DNA of 64,000 nt. It comes from Datisca glomerata (taxonomy: Eukaryota; Streptophyta; Magnoliopsida; Cucurbitales; Datiscaceae). Below, piece after piece: positions 43,587-54,720 of this stretch; position 1 is the first letter of the stretch, and every line of letters begins with the position of its first letter. Under the pieces are notes generated by a model. It did not search any database and was not told the DNA's origin. It was given only the letters and a program-made list of their open reading frames with translations. Location: the NCBI GenBank assembly GCA_003255025.1, contig QANY01002498.1, positions 434,001 through 498,000 on the forward strand. Direction: 5' to 3'. The position numbers and the translations under genes are program-made.

Positions 43587-45500
43587 TGAGAAGAAAAGGG
43601 GATCAAAATGTCCCATCAATAAGCCGCTGGCGGAGAAAGCTCAAAGAGCTTCCTTTCATTCGCTTCGCGGGAGCTGCACAACACATAGCTGGAATTCAGA
43701 GGGCCCATACTACCTGCCTAACCCCTCACTCCGAGGGACCGTAGATCAGAAAGCGCCTTCTAAATCACCTCATTCATCCAAAAGAGAAGGGAAGGGGACT
43801 ATGTATTTTCATGATCCCTACAGATTTTACCCTATCTACACTCGGAGCCAATCTCCTATTGGTCCTGTGTAGGGCCTGTTTGGTAACTTACTAAGATAAG
43901 ATCGGTATCGCTCTACCTTGTGGCCCCTTCCCTTGGTCACTGGCTTACTCTGGTTCTCTTGTGCCTTGATGGCACTCGGTAACTAGTTAGAGTCCTTGCT
44001 TCTCAATGTGTCGCTCCCATCTATCTCTAAAGCACCGAAAGCTAATACCATCTTTCCTTCTCCTACCTCGCCGTTCCGACACCGGTACGGAAGACATCCT
44101 TTGTTAGGCGTTCCTATTCCTATCTATACAAGTAGGCCTTACTTAGTTGACTGACAATGACAAAGGCTTACAAAACTAAGTAGGGCCTGAGGCCCCCTGC
44201 GAATATGTAAATCTCAAGAGCTTGCGCAACAAAAGGATGGTCCCCTATACATTTCATTCTTTCCGGAAGGAAAAAAAAAAGTACCCCTATCATGGTGAAC
44301 CTCTCCTTGTGATCAGGATGAGGTAGATGCCTCCCAGCCGGGGGGCGGATCAAATCGGAGTTTCCTTAGGTAGCCACCGACCTACAGTTATCATATCTCG
44401 TAGTCTGTGCTATTTGATACTAAAGAGACCTGATGAGATCATTGGAAGAAGACGCAGAGCACCTTTTTACCTTATGATAGTCACTTTTTTCATTTTTTAG
44501 GAATCTGTATAAATAGACTGTTTGGCTTAGTGTTCGTATCAAACTCTAAAAAGAGGTTGTTTTCTTGTAATTTAATTAAAAGGAACTGTTCTTACCTCAA
44601 AGGGCAGCCAGCCTATCCATCATAACATAATATAGGAAAGTCCACCCTCTCCCTTGTCAACTCTGAACGAATGCTTAGTTAGCCGTGAATGAGAACTCTT
44701 ATTGCTTGTTGGCAGGTAGCTCCATTTAAGGTTAGCTCGAAAGTGAGTTCATACTCTTTGACCTGAGGGGAAGAAAGTTGTTCTCTTTTTATTTGTCGGC
44801 CTTACGAGCGCTACTGCTAATGTCGGCGTAAGGTCTTATTATCGGAGACTTCTATCTTTTTTGGAGGCCTAAGGACTCCTCTTCTGTAACAGCTTTTTTC
44901 AACCTCCCCTCGGGAAGTACGGTAAAAGGAATAGCCTATCTTCTATCTAGACTTGGGCTGACATAGGAGGAGTGGGAATGGTTATGGGAACGATAATGAA
45001 AGGTTATTAATAATTGACTCCTCTTCCTACAACAAGTGTTAATGCATCCACCAATGTGGATTAGTGTCACCCACAAACTTCATAGTTTCAAGAAACAAGT
45101 CCTCTTTACCCTGCTCAAAAGATGAAGAAGGCATGACCTCTGCCAATAGGATCTGGTCGGGACAAGGCCTATTGTATAAAGGCCCAACCCTTGCGAGATT
45201 TAAAGCAGTCATTCAATATTCTATCTTTTTTTATAAGACCCGATGGATATCCGGAAGAAGACACTCTGGAGCCAGAAGATAAGGAATCTAGGAAAGACTC
45301 AGCTGTAACAGGTAGCACACAGTCAGACTCAAGTACTCAGCCACCTCTTCCTCCTCTAGCTCAGAATATCCCTACTCAGGGACTTTGTTAATCTAGTGCT
45401 CCTACAGGAGGCAAACACCACTACTTTACCTTGTTCAATGAGATCTTGGACCTTATGCATGAGAGAAAAGTGAGGATCAGTTGTATGGACCGGACCTTTA
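43587..45500. other. no recognised gene; contains repeat R13c
   Basis: 45011-45156 is a direct copy of 37161-37306. 44969-45004 resembles 37058-37090 inverted. Other frames are unrecognised. Confidence 0.5.
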
Positions 45501-45603
45501 TGGTAATTGCCCCTACCAGTACCAGAAGTGATAGTAAAAGTGGAATGCTGTCACTAGAACGGACCACACAAATATGGGTGATCTATGCATAGTCATTCCA
45601 GGT
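45501..45603 (-). pseudogene. cox1: cox1 fragment
   Basis: The minus strand covers the same cox1 segment as 8584-8697 ([10 protein letters not shown], then [13 protein letters not shown] out-of-frame reading, then the GAIT region). It has small indels and substitutions and is inverted relative to that copy. It ends at the same ATTACC (GAIT) border as the 8.6-kb copy, so both descend from one rearranged ancestor. Confidence 0.85.
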
Positions 45604-45757
45604 CCATGAATCGAGGTGAGAAATGTGGAGGTACCTTTCCCATCACCTGTTAGCTCTGTCCGCCACGGGTTAGCAACATAAAGTGCGAATAAAAGTGCAT
45701 CGGGACATTTTCTTTGACAACTGAACTATCATCACCGTTCTTAATCCTAGACTTTTT

Positions 45758-45888
45758 GGGGGTCATATTCAAAATCTCGCAAAGCTTCATTCTACAAGCA
45801 TTCCTATTTTAAAAAGGTATATGGATTCTGGATCATAAAGAAAGGGAATTTCTTCTGTGACCGATGTGATCGAAGATTGAATTGGTAC
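45758..45888 (+). repeat. repeat R15, copy b
   Basis: Direct copy of 9161-9289. Confidence 0.8.
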
Positions 45889-46239
45889 CAACAAACCAGG
45901 GACTGATGGAATTGATGATTTAAAGAGGGTGGGGAAGAAGAAAGAAATTTCCTTTGTTTGTTGACCGAATCTCATCTTTCTCAGTGCCGATATTTGGCTA
46001 TTGTTTTGGCTTTTAATTAGCCTAAAAGTTCAAGAGTAGGCCTGAACCGCTCTCCCTTTCCATTTAATCACTGACAAAACCAACCTTTCAGTTTGATTTA
46101 ACAAAATGACTTCGACTTTAGAATAATCAATCGAAGGGGTAAGGCTAAGGTAAGGACAACGTTCTTGACGTCTAACTGGGATAAAAGTTGGGTCAGTGCT
46201 GAATGTAAGCGGGTGCGAACGGTGCCATTTTGAGCAACT

Positions 46240-46503
46240 AGAATGAAGGTGACGTCTCAGCACAATAAAAACCATACTCTTTTTCATAGCCTTGAGCAAC
46301 CAGGCGAGCTTTCTTACTCGTGAGAAAATCCTTTTGCTACAAGCCGTTTGTACCTCTATATAAAAAAACAATCTTGTAAGTCCACCTTGACCCAACAATC
46401 TTTTTGACAGGTGGTGAAAAGACAAGATCCTAGGTCTTATTCTTTTGAAGAGCATCCATTTTCTTTTTGTGTAACATAGCTTGTTCCCAATTCTCATCAG
46501 ATT
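46240..46503 (-). pseudogene. Ty1-copia reverse transcriptase N-terminal fragment
   Basis: The correct minus-strand phase reads SDENWEQAMLHKKKMDALQKN, then KT with TAG for Trp, then LVFSPPVKKIVGSRWTYKI, then KKARLVAQGYEKEYGF. This fits the copia pattern W..AM..E..AL..N.TW.LV..P.gkk.i..kWvyKiK...KARLVAkGy. It has stops inside. The 178-aa open frame at 46030-46566 is in another phase and is a shadow. Confidence 0.88.
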
Positions 46504-47096
46504 TTGCTTTATCGTATAAGAGTCCGCTTCCATGATTTTTTCACTTTTTGAAAGACTTGTGCTCAAGTCAGGAGAGTAGGAACCATAGGAGAAAAATCGA
46601 TCAATAGGAGTGTGGATCTTCTAAGATTTGGAGAAAGATATAAAGGGCCTTGACAATCCACTTACTAGGGGAATGCAAAAAAAATTATTAGATTGTAAGA
46701 GCACCTAGAGAGATAGTATGTCGAACCAGAGGATCATGAAGTCTCTGCCTACATTAGAAAGCTTTCGTTTCCGACCCCGGGGAGGAGGGGCTATATGGGA
46801 CATCTATCTACGGGGGCCTGCACTTTTTTATAGGGAAAGAAAGGGGGATGGACGAACTTCATTCGGTAGCAGCATGGTATCGAGTCATTGGTAACACCAA
46901 CTCATTTCGGAACCGGATCAAAACCCGACTCAATTTTTTTTCCTAGCGAGGGGTATCGATAAGGGTTGGATGCGAACCCCTCCCATGAGAAAGAAAGGAG
47001 CCTAGTAGCCTTTTTTCTATCTATTCCTGATCAAATTCCCTCCCTGTCATCGTTTCTTGTGTCAGAATCGCTTGAGCCAGAGAAAATAATTATGAA
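46504..47096. other. no recognised gene
   Basis: Nothing recognised. Confidence 0.5.
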
Positions 47097-47400
47097 TCGG
47101 GAATAGGACCAATGGGCGACGCTTGGTTACAATTTTGAATCTGTTATTATACGTTTGCTCTAGTTTTTGTTGTTTTTGATGTTGAAAGGGTTTTTCTTTA
47201 TCCATGGGAAATGATTTTTGATGTATTGGGGGTCTCCATATTTATAGAAGCTTTCATTTTCGTGCTTATCCGATGCAGTTTATGCATGGCGAAAGGGAGC
47301 ATTGGAATGGTCTTAGCTCCTGAATATTCAGACGAAAAAAAAGGATTTCGACAGTTATGAATTCCATTGAGTTTCCCTTACTTGATCGAACAACCCAAAC
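47097..47400 (+). pseudogene. ndhC/ndhK: plastid-derived ndhC 3' part and ndhK 5' part
   Basis: This is plastid DNA. The ndhC codons GDAWLQF, then TGA for CGA, then [39 protein letters not shown], a short deletion, and [11 protein letters not shown] with its stop. The overlapping ndhK start ([12 protein letters not shown]) follows, then [14 protein letters not shown], before homology is lost at about 47400. In the plastid these are adjacent NDH-complex subunits, so one transferred block explains both. A second, smaller inverted copy is at 54636-54720. Confidence 0.9.
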
Positions 47401-48746
47401 TTCTGTTCAGTGGGAACATAAAGATAAAAGAGTTAACTATTCTCTTCAAGATCTGGCCTGGTCGACCGAATTCGCCACGTTGTGGCTATGGGAATCGAAC
47501 TCACAGCGGCTTCATCAACTTTGTAATCATGGATCATGAACAAATCCCTAAATGCTTCTTTATATTGTCGCCACGGAAAAGGTTCAGGGTGGGAGAACTC
47601 TTAGATTATCAAGTTTTAGATAGTTTTTATGAAAATCCATCTCCTCCTATGTTGTGCCCTTCCTCCTAAAGCATTCCGGCATATGTGCTTTTCTTGTTTC
47701 ACTCTGCTTCTTAGTGGAGGTACCGCTGCGTCTGCGTGTTCTCATTTAAGAAAGATGTACAGTGCCCGCTCACCTGAAATGCGACTCTAACAGCTAGGTT
47801 TCGAGAGGGCTATATCTATCTCCGGAATAGGGGAAAAAGCCTTCTCCTTTTCTCCGAGAGGCTTTCTTTTCTACTTGACTGTGGTTTACCCATAACCATC
47901 AGCGGCAAGGGTTACGGGAGAGGCAAACCAACCCAGGTACATCACAAATAGATAAAGTTGGAGCAGCAGATCCTATAAAAACAAAGACAAATCCTGAGGC
48001 AGATCCAGACGCGTACCTAGGCGGCACAACATCCCTTCGAGTTATGAGGCCATCCCCTTCTACTGTTCGAGACCCAGATTCATACCTTAGTTCAAGGCCG
48101 AGAGGCATAGGCATAGGCATGGGCACAGGTGGAGACACAAGCAAAGGCAGATCCTGTCAGAACTTAATCATCCTGGAATCCCTTCCTATTTTAGTTAACA
48201 TTTACCCATAATCCATTGAAGTAGCACCAGTAACAAAGGCACAGGTTCCTTCGGCGGCAGGAAATGCAGTTGACTTCGTTGACCCAAATTGAAGCAAAGA
48301 CGCAATACAGACGGAGGTGGGAACTGTAGTATGATAAAGATACATTAAGGTCGACGAATTCCACGATAACAAGCAATAGATATGAATCGTTCGATGTCTG
48401 CTCGTTCTCCCTCAAGGCCTTTCAGCGACTCGACGCGCCCCCCTAAGCTGACGCTTCACCTACCTGACCTCAGAGAGAATAGAATGAGTCTCCCTAGCCC
48501 TAGTCTCACTAAGAGTTTCAATCGCCTCCTTGCTATCTTAAAAAGAAAAGCGGACCCGCGCGAATCACGTCTTCGATCTTGCATATATAAATATGATATT
48601 TCTGATTTCTCAACCAGGTCAACTGACGCCAGCATCACCACTACAGAAACTCCATTTCCTTAGTCCTTTTTTTGTGAAACAAAGCCAAGTTTTTTTTGCC
48701 TTCCATCCTGCCTTTCACTGCTCAAGACTTTTTTTTATTAGCCCAA
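47401..48746. other. no recognised gene; contains repeat R21a
   Basis: 47689-47744 recurs directly at 59805-59860. Frames at 47899-48144 minus, 48191-48415 minus and 48382-48663 plus are unrecognised. Confidence 0.45.
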
Positions 48747-49420
48747 TCATGAACCACCTAGTTGGAGCCATTGTCTACCCAGCAATGCTTCATATCCTCC
48801 TTGCTCTTTGTCTAAGATTAGACTCAAAGTACCAAAGCAGGCATCCTTTTTTGTTCTTTTTCTTTTGGCTAAGAAGCCCGTAGGTTGTATGCCATCCATA
48901 CGTAGCTTGACAAACATAGCTCCTAAAAAAGAAAGCTTTCTGCTTAGTGCATCAGCAACTTGGTTTTGTTTCCTGTGCGTTTTAGTCAAAAATGAAACAA
49001 ATTTTGCATGTATGCTATTCAACTTCTTTTGGGCATTGATAAATTTGAAGAGCAGGGAAAAAAGATCCCCTTTGAAAGAAAAGAGTTTCCCGACTGTCGC
49101 AAGGCATGGACAATAGCATCAAATTCGACCTATGATGACGAACCTCATTCAATTTCTCGTTGTAAAAGGCAATCGGTCTACCTTCATGGCTAAGCACCTC
49201 TCCAATGCCTACGAGACATAAGGGCACTTCGAATACTTTTGAGAAATCGGGTAAGACCAGGGCGAGATGGAGAAAACTACTTTCTGCTTCCTTGGTCCAT
49301 TCGAACCCATTTTGTTTCAGACAATCGGTGATTGGAGCTAGTTGGCTGCTAAAGTTCTTGATGAAGCGCTTCGAGAACGATTTTTCCCTCAATTTTAAAG
49401 CTGGTTCCGTGAGTCCAAGA
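48747..49420 (-). pseudogene. Ty3-gypsy pol fragment: end of reverse transcriptase and RNase H
   Basis: The minus strand reads RFIKNFSSQLAPITDCLKQN, then FEWTKEAESSFLHLAL, VLPDFSKVFEV, VGIGEVLSHEGRPIAFYNEK, LNEVRHHRSN. After a frameshift it reads HRKQNQVADALSRKLSF. These are the gypsy thumb, connection and RNase H segments in proper order. The DAS (catalytic) segment is damaged. It stands back to back with a plus-strand RT core (49421-49690), so the element was inverted in its middle. Confidence 0.9.
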
Positions 49421-49690
49421 CGCCTAAGGCAAGCCCAAAAGAGGATTTTCCTCTTCCTCACATCGATGTTCTGGTGGACAACACCATTGGACATGGGATG
49501 TTGTCCTTTATGGATGTTTTCTCTTGATATAATAAGATCAAGATGGCCGAGGAAGACAGAGACAAAATGGCGTTTATCACCATATCAGATAGAAGGGCAC
49601 ATTCTATTACAAGGTGATACCGTTTGGTCTAAAGACTGCCGGGGCGACGTACCAGCGAGCCATGACTGTGCTCTTTTATGACTTCCACTT
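49421..49690 (+). pseudogene. Ty3-gypsy reverse transcriptase core, inverted relative to its RNase H
   Basis: The plus strand reads SPKEDFPLPHIDVLVDN, GHGMLSFMDVFS, TGA, NKIKMAEEDRDKMAFIT. After a frameshift it reads FYYKVIPFGLKTAGATYQRAM. This matches gypsy motifs 2 to 4. The catalytic Asp of MD.FSGYNQI is present. The YVDD box is not reached. Confidence 0.9.
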
Positions 49691-50298
49691 ACCGATCCCG
49701 GCCTAGAAAAGTGATCGACCAGGGCCCTATTGATGAATGAAAGAAAGGGTTTATGAGCCCTAGCCCTGTAAGCCTACACATGTGTAGAGTAGATCGTTCA
49801 ACACCTATGGCACAAACCCATTTTTGACTTATTGGTCCTAGTATCATAGGCGACCGAACGACCGTCCCCTAATTACTAGGCCAACCTGCTATAGCTAGAA
49901 AGGAAAGGACGAGAAAGATCACCCCTGCCTTTAGACGAGAAATCCCTCTTATGCATCCCCTAGACAAATGAATAGGAAATGCTACAACCCATTCTTCTTC
50001 TTTTGACGATGAAGCACTCTGGTACAACAAGCTAAAGTGACCTCTATGCTTCATCCCTGGTGCGTAGGGCCGAACGAAAGCTTTCTAATGTAGGCAGAGA
50101 CTTCAGGATCCTCTGGTTTGACATTCTATCTCTCTGGATTCCGGTGCTAAGTTAGTCACAGGGAAACCCCCAAGTTCTTTCTAACTTTTGACCCTATAGA
50201 CTTGGATGGCTTACTTGTTTAGCTTGTACCCTTTTTGAATGTGTACAGTTCGAGCAAGCAAATGGCTAGCAGGGCCGAGGAAGCACAATGAATGGGAT
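49691..50298. other. no recognised gene
   Basis: A 61-aa minus-strand frame (49869-50054) is unrecognised. Confidence 0.5.
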
Positions 50299-50671
50299 AT
50301 TTGGACCAAGATGGGACCTAAGGAGTTTTAGTAAAATCTCATGATCTAAGTTGTCAAAGCATTTGAGAATATCGGCTTTCATTAGTTTATCAAGCCTACC
50401 CCATGTCTACATTTGAGTAAAGAATGTAATAGGTCTCCTACCTCGTCCGAGAAGTGTAAAGTGAGGGATAGGATAGATGAATAGGTTTCCTTTATCCACT
50501 TGGAGGGATGGATTTACAATTTTTAAGGCTTCGTTTTTCTCCGCCAAGCAGCTAGGGAAGCATTTATTCCCAATCGATAGGGCTTGGAGTTCAGATTGAT
50601 GCCTTAGTCCACTCCGAGATAGAAAGAGACTAATAATGGAAAAAGATATGCTCTTAAACCTCAACAGTAAG
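50299..50671 (-). pseudogene. group II intron-type reverse transcriptase fragment, copy 2
   Basis: The minus-strand frame (85 aa from 50664, then continuing after a shift) runs from LRHQSELQALSIGNKCF through FIYPIPHFTLLGRGRRP to TQMWGRLDKLMKADILKCFD, then NLDHEILLKLLRSHLGPN. It ends at about 50299 in unrelated sequence. This is the N-terminal and motif A part. The other copy (10826-11133) overlaps about 135 bp and carries the motif B part. It starts five bases after the stop of the Rep-like frame on the same strand. Confidence 0.75.
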
Positions 50672-50675
50672 TTGA

Positions 50676-50996
50676 TCAGTTATATTGCCCCCATATGCAA
50701 GGTTCCTCATCTTCCTTCATAACGTAAGCACACATAATTCCCCACCCTTTGTGGAATTTAACATCAATAGTTCTCCCCTCCCACTCTGGGAATCCTGCCA
50801 TCATCTTTTTCGTGGTCGTATACTTTGAGGCATCTTTTGCTATGAGTCCTACATGAAAATGGTCTCCACTATCCTCGTGTGATTCCTTTACTACCATAAT
50901 AGCTATACTCTCGAAGACCCCTCTTATCATATCCTTAACATGATGCTTCTCTATCTCTGGTCTCTTATCAGTATGAGTTAAGGTTAGGACCAACAC
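50676..50996 (-). CDS. Rep-like rolling-circle (HUH) endonuclease domain, N-terminally cut
   Basis: An open frame of 106 aa (open back to about 51025) with the three ordered motifs of CRESS-DNA-type Rep endonucleases. Motif I-like LTLTH lies at about residues 4-9. Motif II HFHVGL, the metal-binding His-x-His (50844-50861), lies at about residue 51. Motif III YVMK, the nicking Tyr with Lys at +3 (50715-50726), lies at about residue 91. Spacings of about 46 and 40 residues match geminivirus- and plasmid-type Reps. Such enzymes nick and ligate DNA at replication origins of small circular viruses and plasmids. The frame ends soon after motif III, so no helicase domain follows. The upstream end abuts repeat R12b, so the N-terminus was cut by recombination. 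The next frame downstream is a group II-type RT. The exact family is not assigned, and activity is unknown. Confidence 0.65.
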   Translation of the reverse strand: MLVLTLTHTDKRPEIEKHHVKDMIRGVFESIAIMVVKESHEDSGDHFHVGLIAKDASKYTTTKKMMAGFPEWEGRTIDVKFHKGWGIMCAYVMKEDEEPCIWGQYN

Positions 50997-51010
50997 AAGA
51001 TTAGGGCCAT

Positions 51011-51165
51011 CCCCTTCATTCTATGCTGACTCTGGCCTACGGCTGGCTTTTTGGGAAGCCTGGTCCCACCGCGTTCACGGCCCAGCTGGCCTGCCAGCAG
51101 TAGTGGGAATTCACCCATTCCCTGGTCAAAGACTTGGTTGGATGCGGGATCTACTCCACGAGGAG
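51011..51165 (+). repeat. repeat R12, copy b
   Basis: Direct copy of 32702-32856. The left end lies within 15 bp of the first codons of the Rep-like frame. Confidence 0.85.
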
Positions 51166-51521
51166 CGTACGGACGTAGATGATATCATCACGACCTCTCT
51201 TTTCATACCGCTAGGGATGCTTAATGCCATTTCGCCAACTGGCGTTACCTACGCTTTCGTGTCCCTCAGTGTGGTCAGTATTGGGTGTTTCCGAGCAGCG
51301 ACGCTTACACCCATTCACATTAGTTCATCCTAAGTTATTTACCCTTATGCACGAATTATTGAAGAAGCCATCTTCCTATCAAGGTTAAGGAGTCAACTGA
51401 GTATCTCAGCGGCGGGATTGAATATCTGGATCGAACAGAGGTCCCACATAAGCCGTCGGGTTGCACGATAGAAGAACACCCAACATGAAGATGCACACTC
51501 CTCCATGTGAAATATTCTTCT
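51166..51521. other. no recognised gene
   Basis: Nothing recognised. Confidence 0.5.
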
Positions 51522-51672
51522 TATGTTCACGCGGTGAGATTCTCTCTTTCTAGGAGTACTACCCTGTACGTAGTCTATGTCTGGGGAGCATACTTGAAAT
51601 GAGATAGACACAGGAACTAGAGAGGTCCCCCACTTCGATTCCCGCCCCGTTAGCATCTCCGATCCGAGATAA
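51522..51672 (-). repeat. repeat R27/R30, copy A (inverted relative to 61750-61912)
   Basis: Inverted copy of about 150 bp of 61750-61912. It includes the GGAGATGCTAACGGGGCGGG word found in four places (here, 55.6, 61.8 and 62.5 kb). Confidence 0.85.
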
Positions 51673-51678
51673 GGGATG

Positions 51679-52009
51679 CACTACAACGAATCAAAATTTT
51701 CTCCAGATCGATATATGATGCTAAACTGAAACCGAGATAGAGAGAGAGGGCAGCCCCTTTGTTGGCTCATCAAGGCAAAACCACTCATAGGAATTGTGCT
51801 AATTCCCATGTTCTTTCTAGTTTCGTTTGGTTTCAAGAGCTTCCCCCTCCCCGTCCCTTACTCATCTTTTGGCAGCCGTTATCCTGGATTTTTTTCCGTA
51901 TGCCGGGGAAAGTGTATCACTTTTTTACATTAATTCTTAGAAAAATTTCCTTGGGTCTCTATAAAACATAATGAAAAGCTGGGGTAGAAGCACACACAAA
52001 AGGAGAGAG
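51679..52009 (+). repeat. repeat R14, copy a (direct, with 55166-55497)
   Basis: About 330 bp is shared with 55166-55497. The latter contains a 92-aa frame with a hydrophobic segment (IPMFFLVSFGFESFPLP), which I do not recognise. Confidence 0.88.
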
Positions 52010-52878
52010 GAAAAGTAGAAAGGGGGGAAGAAGTCTAGGATATGAGGAATCGAAAGTTCTCCCAAAGAGAATACGATGCTGCTCCCCTTCCCTCTGTCTT
52101 TTCTCACTTTATTAATCTTCACCTCTAAGGCGGGCCGGGGGGCGGTGGGCGCGGGAGGAAGAAACCTAAGAGAAGAGCGTCTTCTCTTAGATTCTTTTTT
52201 CAGGGCAACATAGGAAAGCGCCCTCTTTTTGTCATCCCTCCAACTTTCCAGATTTGTATTGAACGCATGGCGTAGCTAGGACCTTTCAATCATGTTTGAG
52301 CCAATGTTCAAATCCAAACCAAACCCACCCCTATTTGAATAAGGCTAGAAAGAAAGTCTGTCAAGTATAGATAAGGAAATGCTTTCCCCAACAATTAAAG
52401 GAAAGGCTCGACGAAGGGAGGGAAAGGAAATTTAGCACACACAGAATAAAACAATTCCTTTTTTCCACCATCAATTGACAAGAATTCCTCCTTTCAACCC
52501 GGTGTGGTGTCGCTAATGCCAGGTGATACGCAGTACTTTCCATTGTGTGAGAGTTTGAGCCGTGAACAAAGACCCCAGTTGAATATGTTTGTTACTGATC
52601 GAACAAATAGATAGGCATAAGATTGCAATTGCTTCCCCCGCGTTCTCGATCACTATATCGAATAAGGTCGGAGGGTTTAAAACATAGAAGCTTGGGTGGG
52701 CAGGTGATGGCTGGTAGGCCTACTATATAACTTGCTATATTTCTTGTTCGTCCAGTCATTAGTCATTAATAACATATGAGAAAAAAATTTATCATATTCA
52801 TACCTTCCGTTGGTGACCCGAGTCTTGCTTTGGTTTGTCGCTTACACTACCAAGTCAGGTGCCAAGCTATCCTCCCCC
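52010..52878. other. no recognised gene
   Basis: Nothing recognised. Confidence 0.5.
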
Positions 52879-53234
52879 ACTCTTATAAAATATACTCCTA
52901 TAAAAGAAAGGTAGGCTGCCCTGACCGACACTCTACCTGGAGCTTTTGTTCTTGGTCAGAATCTAATTTCCTGGAGCGCTAAGAAGCAGCCCCTTACTCA
53001 CCTCTTAATCTATAAAAAGCCCTCTTAGTCAAGATTTTTGAAGCAAGTTGCTAGAAGTAGCGCGCTATCACTTTACTAATATAATAGAAATTCAAGGCTC
53101 TTCTCATCGAGAGTAGGTTCTTTTCAGGTACAAAAAGAAAATATCAACATTTATCTTCTGACTTTCCATTTTCCAATAGCAATTACACATTCCCTCGGCC
53201 TCTGATTATAGTCGAAGTTCCATTTCTTGCCCAT
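52879..53234 (+). repeat. repeat R2, copy b
   Basis: Direct copy of 6880-7242. It ends just before the ndhB relic. Confidence 0.85.
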
Positions 53235-53245
53235 ATATGAAGAAC

Positions 53246-53482
53246 TATAAGAGAGATAAGGCTAAAGAGAGAGCCAAAAAAGGATCTTTTGTGTATAATC
53301 TTGCATAATCTCGAATGTTATCAGTTCCGGTACATAGACCAAATGATACAATGCGAGCAAAAAAAAGTGCCTAGATTCATGGAGATATAGAACAACATAT
53401 AATTTATCATGCTTGCATACATTTTAGTCTCCAACAATTATTCCAATAATTCCAGCGAAAATGTTAAAAAAAAAAAGGCGGT
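53246..53482 (-). pseudogene. ndhB: plastid-derived ndhB fragment, copy 2
   Basis: The minus strand matches 60362-60590, so it is the same ndhB segment (NNCWRL...[12 protein letters not shown], then [13 protein letters not shown] codons, then [13 protein letters not shown]), inverted relative to copy 1 and shorter. Shared odd features (an insertion of T's in the LGTFF segment and loss of codons before YASMI) show both copies come from one transferred and already damaged piece. Confidence 0.85.
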
Positions 53483-54270
53483 GGCCCGATTTTAAAATAC
53501 CAACTCAAACTTTCTTTAAAAAATGTTGCTCTTCTCATCAAACATCTTTCAAAAGTAGCAAACATTAAAGAAAAAGATCTAGATTCAGAATTTCTGTTTG
53601 AATCCGTGTATAAGGAGCACTTTGGCGAATATCGATTTGTCTCAAATATGTGTCTAAGGTACCCTCTTTAAGTTGCTTTCCGTATGGGTAAAACATATAC
53701 CCCCTTGTTTCGATTCGATAAAAGATTACCTTCAGTTCCCTTGGTACTTTAGTATAGTAGTACGAAAGTTGTTGTACTATTAAGATTAAGTAGCTGTACA
53801 ACAGAATGTCGTTGCCCGACCAACTGTTCATTCTGTCTTTACCTCATTCGCTGGGGAGTTTCGAGCTCTGTCCCTATCTGAAACGGATCCGTCCTATGCC
53901 TCATCAGTCTCTAGCATGTGTTGAGTTTTTTTCTTCCTTTCCGTCTTTAAACCCACCTCCCTATATTGCAAAATTCTTTTGAAAATGAGTTGAAAACGCA
54001 CTAGAACACCATTTGAAGCTATGTCTGAAAGTATATTCATGTAGGTACGCTTAACGCTTGGTAGGTCAGGAGCAGAGGTTGTAGTATAAATAAGAAGCAC
54101 CCCTCAATCATAGATATACAATGAAGATTCCTCCCCTTACGAAGAAGAAAAGAAAGTGGCTTTTGTTGAAGGCTTCTAGAGTGAGGAAAGGTTCTTAGCC
54201 ACCGATGACCTATTAGTTAAGCTCTTTCGTGAAAGAGCCTTTGGACGGAGGTTTCTCGATCAACCCCCTG
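53483..54270. other. no recognised gene
   Basis: Two minus-strand frames (53565-53831 and 53894-54100) are AT-rich with many Tyr and Ile. I do not recognise them. Confidence 0.4.
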
Positions 54271-54476
54271 CCTAGCAGAGGTGTGGTTATCTGAAGTGGA
54301 TTCTGTCTTTTCTAGTGGATGTCGAACCTGCTGCCCCATTGACTAAGAAGGGGGCGGGCGCAGTAGCTACATGGACCCCTTCCTTTCTGTTGTTACCAGT
54401 GCTTTCTCAAGCCAAGTCAGAATTCTTTATTAGAAAGGGTAGACAAAGCCCGAAGACTGATATCCTAATAGGCCAG
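54271..54476 (+). repeat. repeat R20, copy a (direct, with 63498-63704)
   Basis: About 205 bp is shared with 63498-63704. Confidence 0.88.
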
Positions 54477-54635
54477 CAGGAAGAACGAGGAGAGGGCCTG
54501 GCAATCATACCAACACGTAAAAAGATGTACAGTACTCGCGGAGCGCACTTGAGAAGGACCAACGATGAGCTATATAGAGGATAAGAGAAGGAATCCCTTA
54601 TATATTCAAAAAAAGAATGTGTCTGGGGGTTGAAG

Positions 54636-54720
54636 TTCAGTTCTTTTTTTTCGTCTGAATATTCAGGAGTTAAGACCATTCCAATGCTACCTTTCGCCAT
54701 GCATAAACTGCACCAGATAA
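54636..54720 (-). pseudogene. ndhC/ndhK: plastid-derived ndhC/ndhK junction fragment, copy 2
   Basis: The minus strand repeats about 85 bp of 47255-47340, including CAGTTTATGCATGGCG (ndhC end) and the ndhK start codons ([12 protein letters not shown]). Inverted relative to the larger copy. Both flanks differ from it. Confidence 0.82.

Noticed and set aside
46030..46566. 178-aa minus-strand open frame, the second longest in the window
   Set aside because: Another minus-strand phase of the same DNA reads as Ty1-copia reverse transcriptase with stops, so the long frame is a shadow.
53565..54100. Two Tyr/Ile-rich minus-strand frames considered as plasmid DNA polymerase or a plastid gene
   Set aside because: No polymerase motif or known plastid sequence could be recognised. 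The frames are out of phase with each other and AT-rich.
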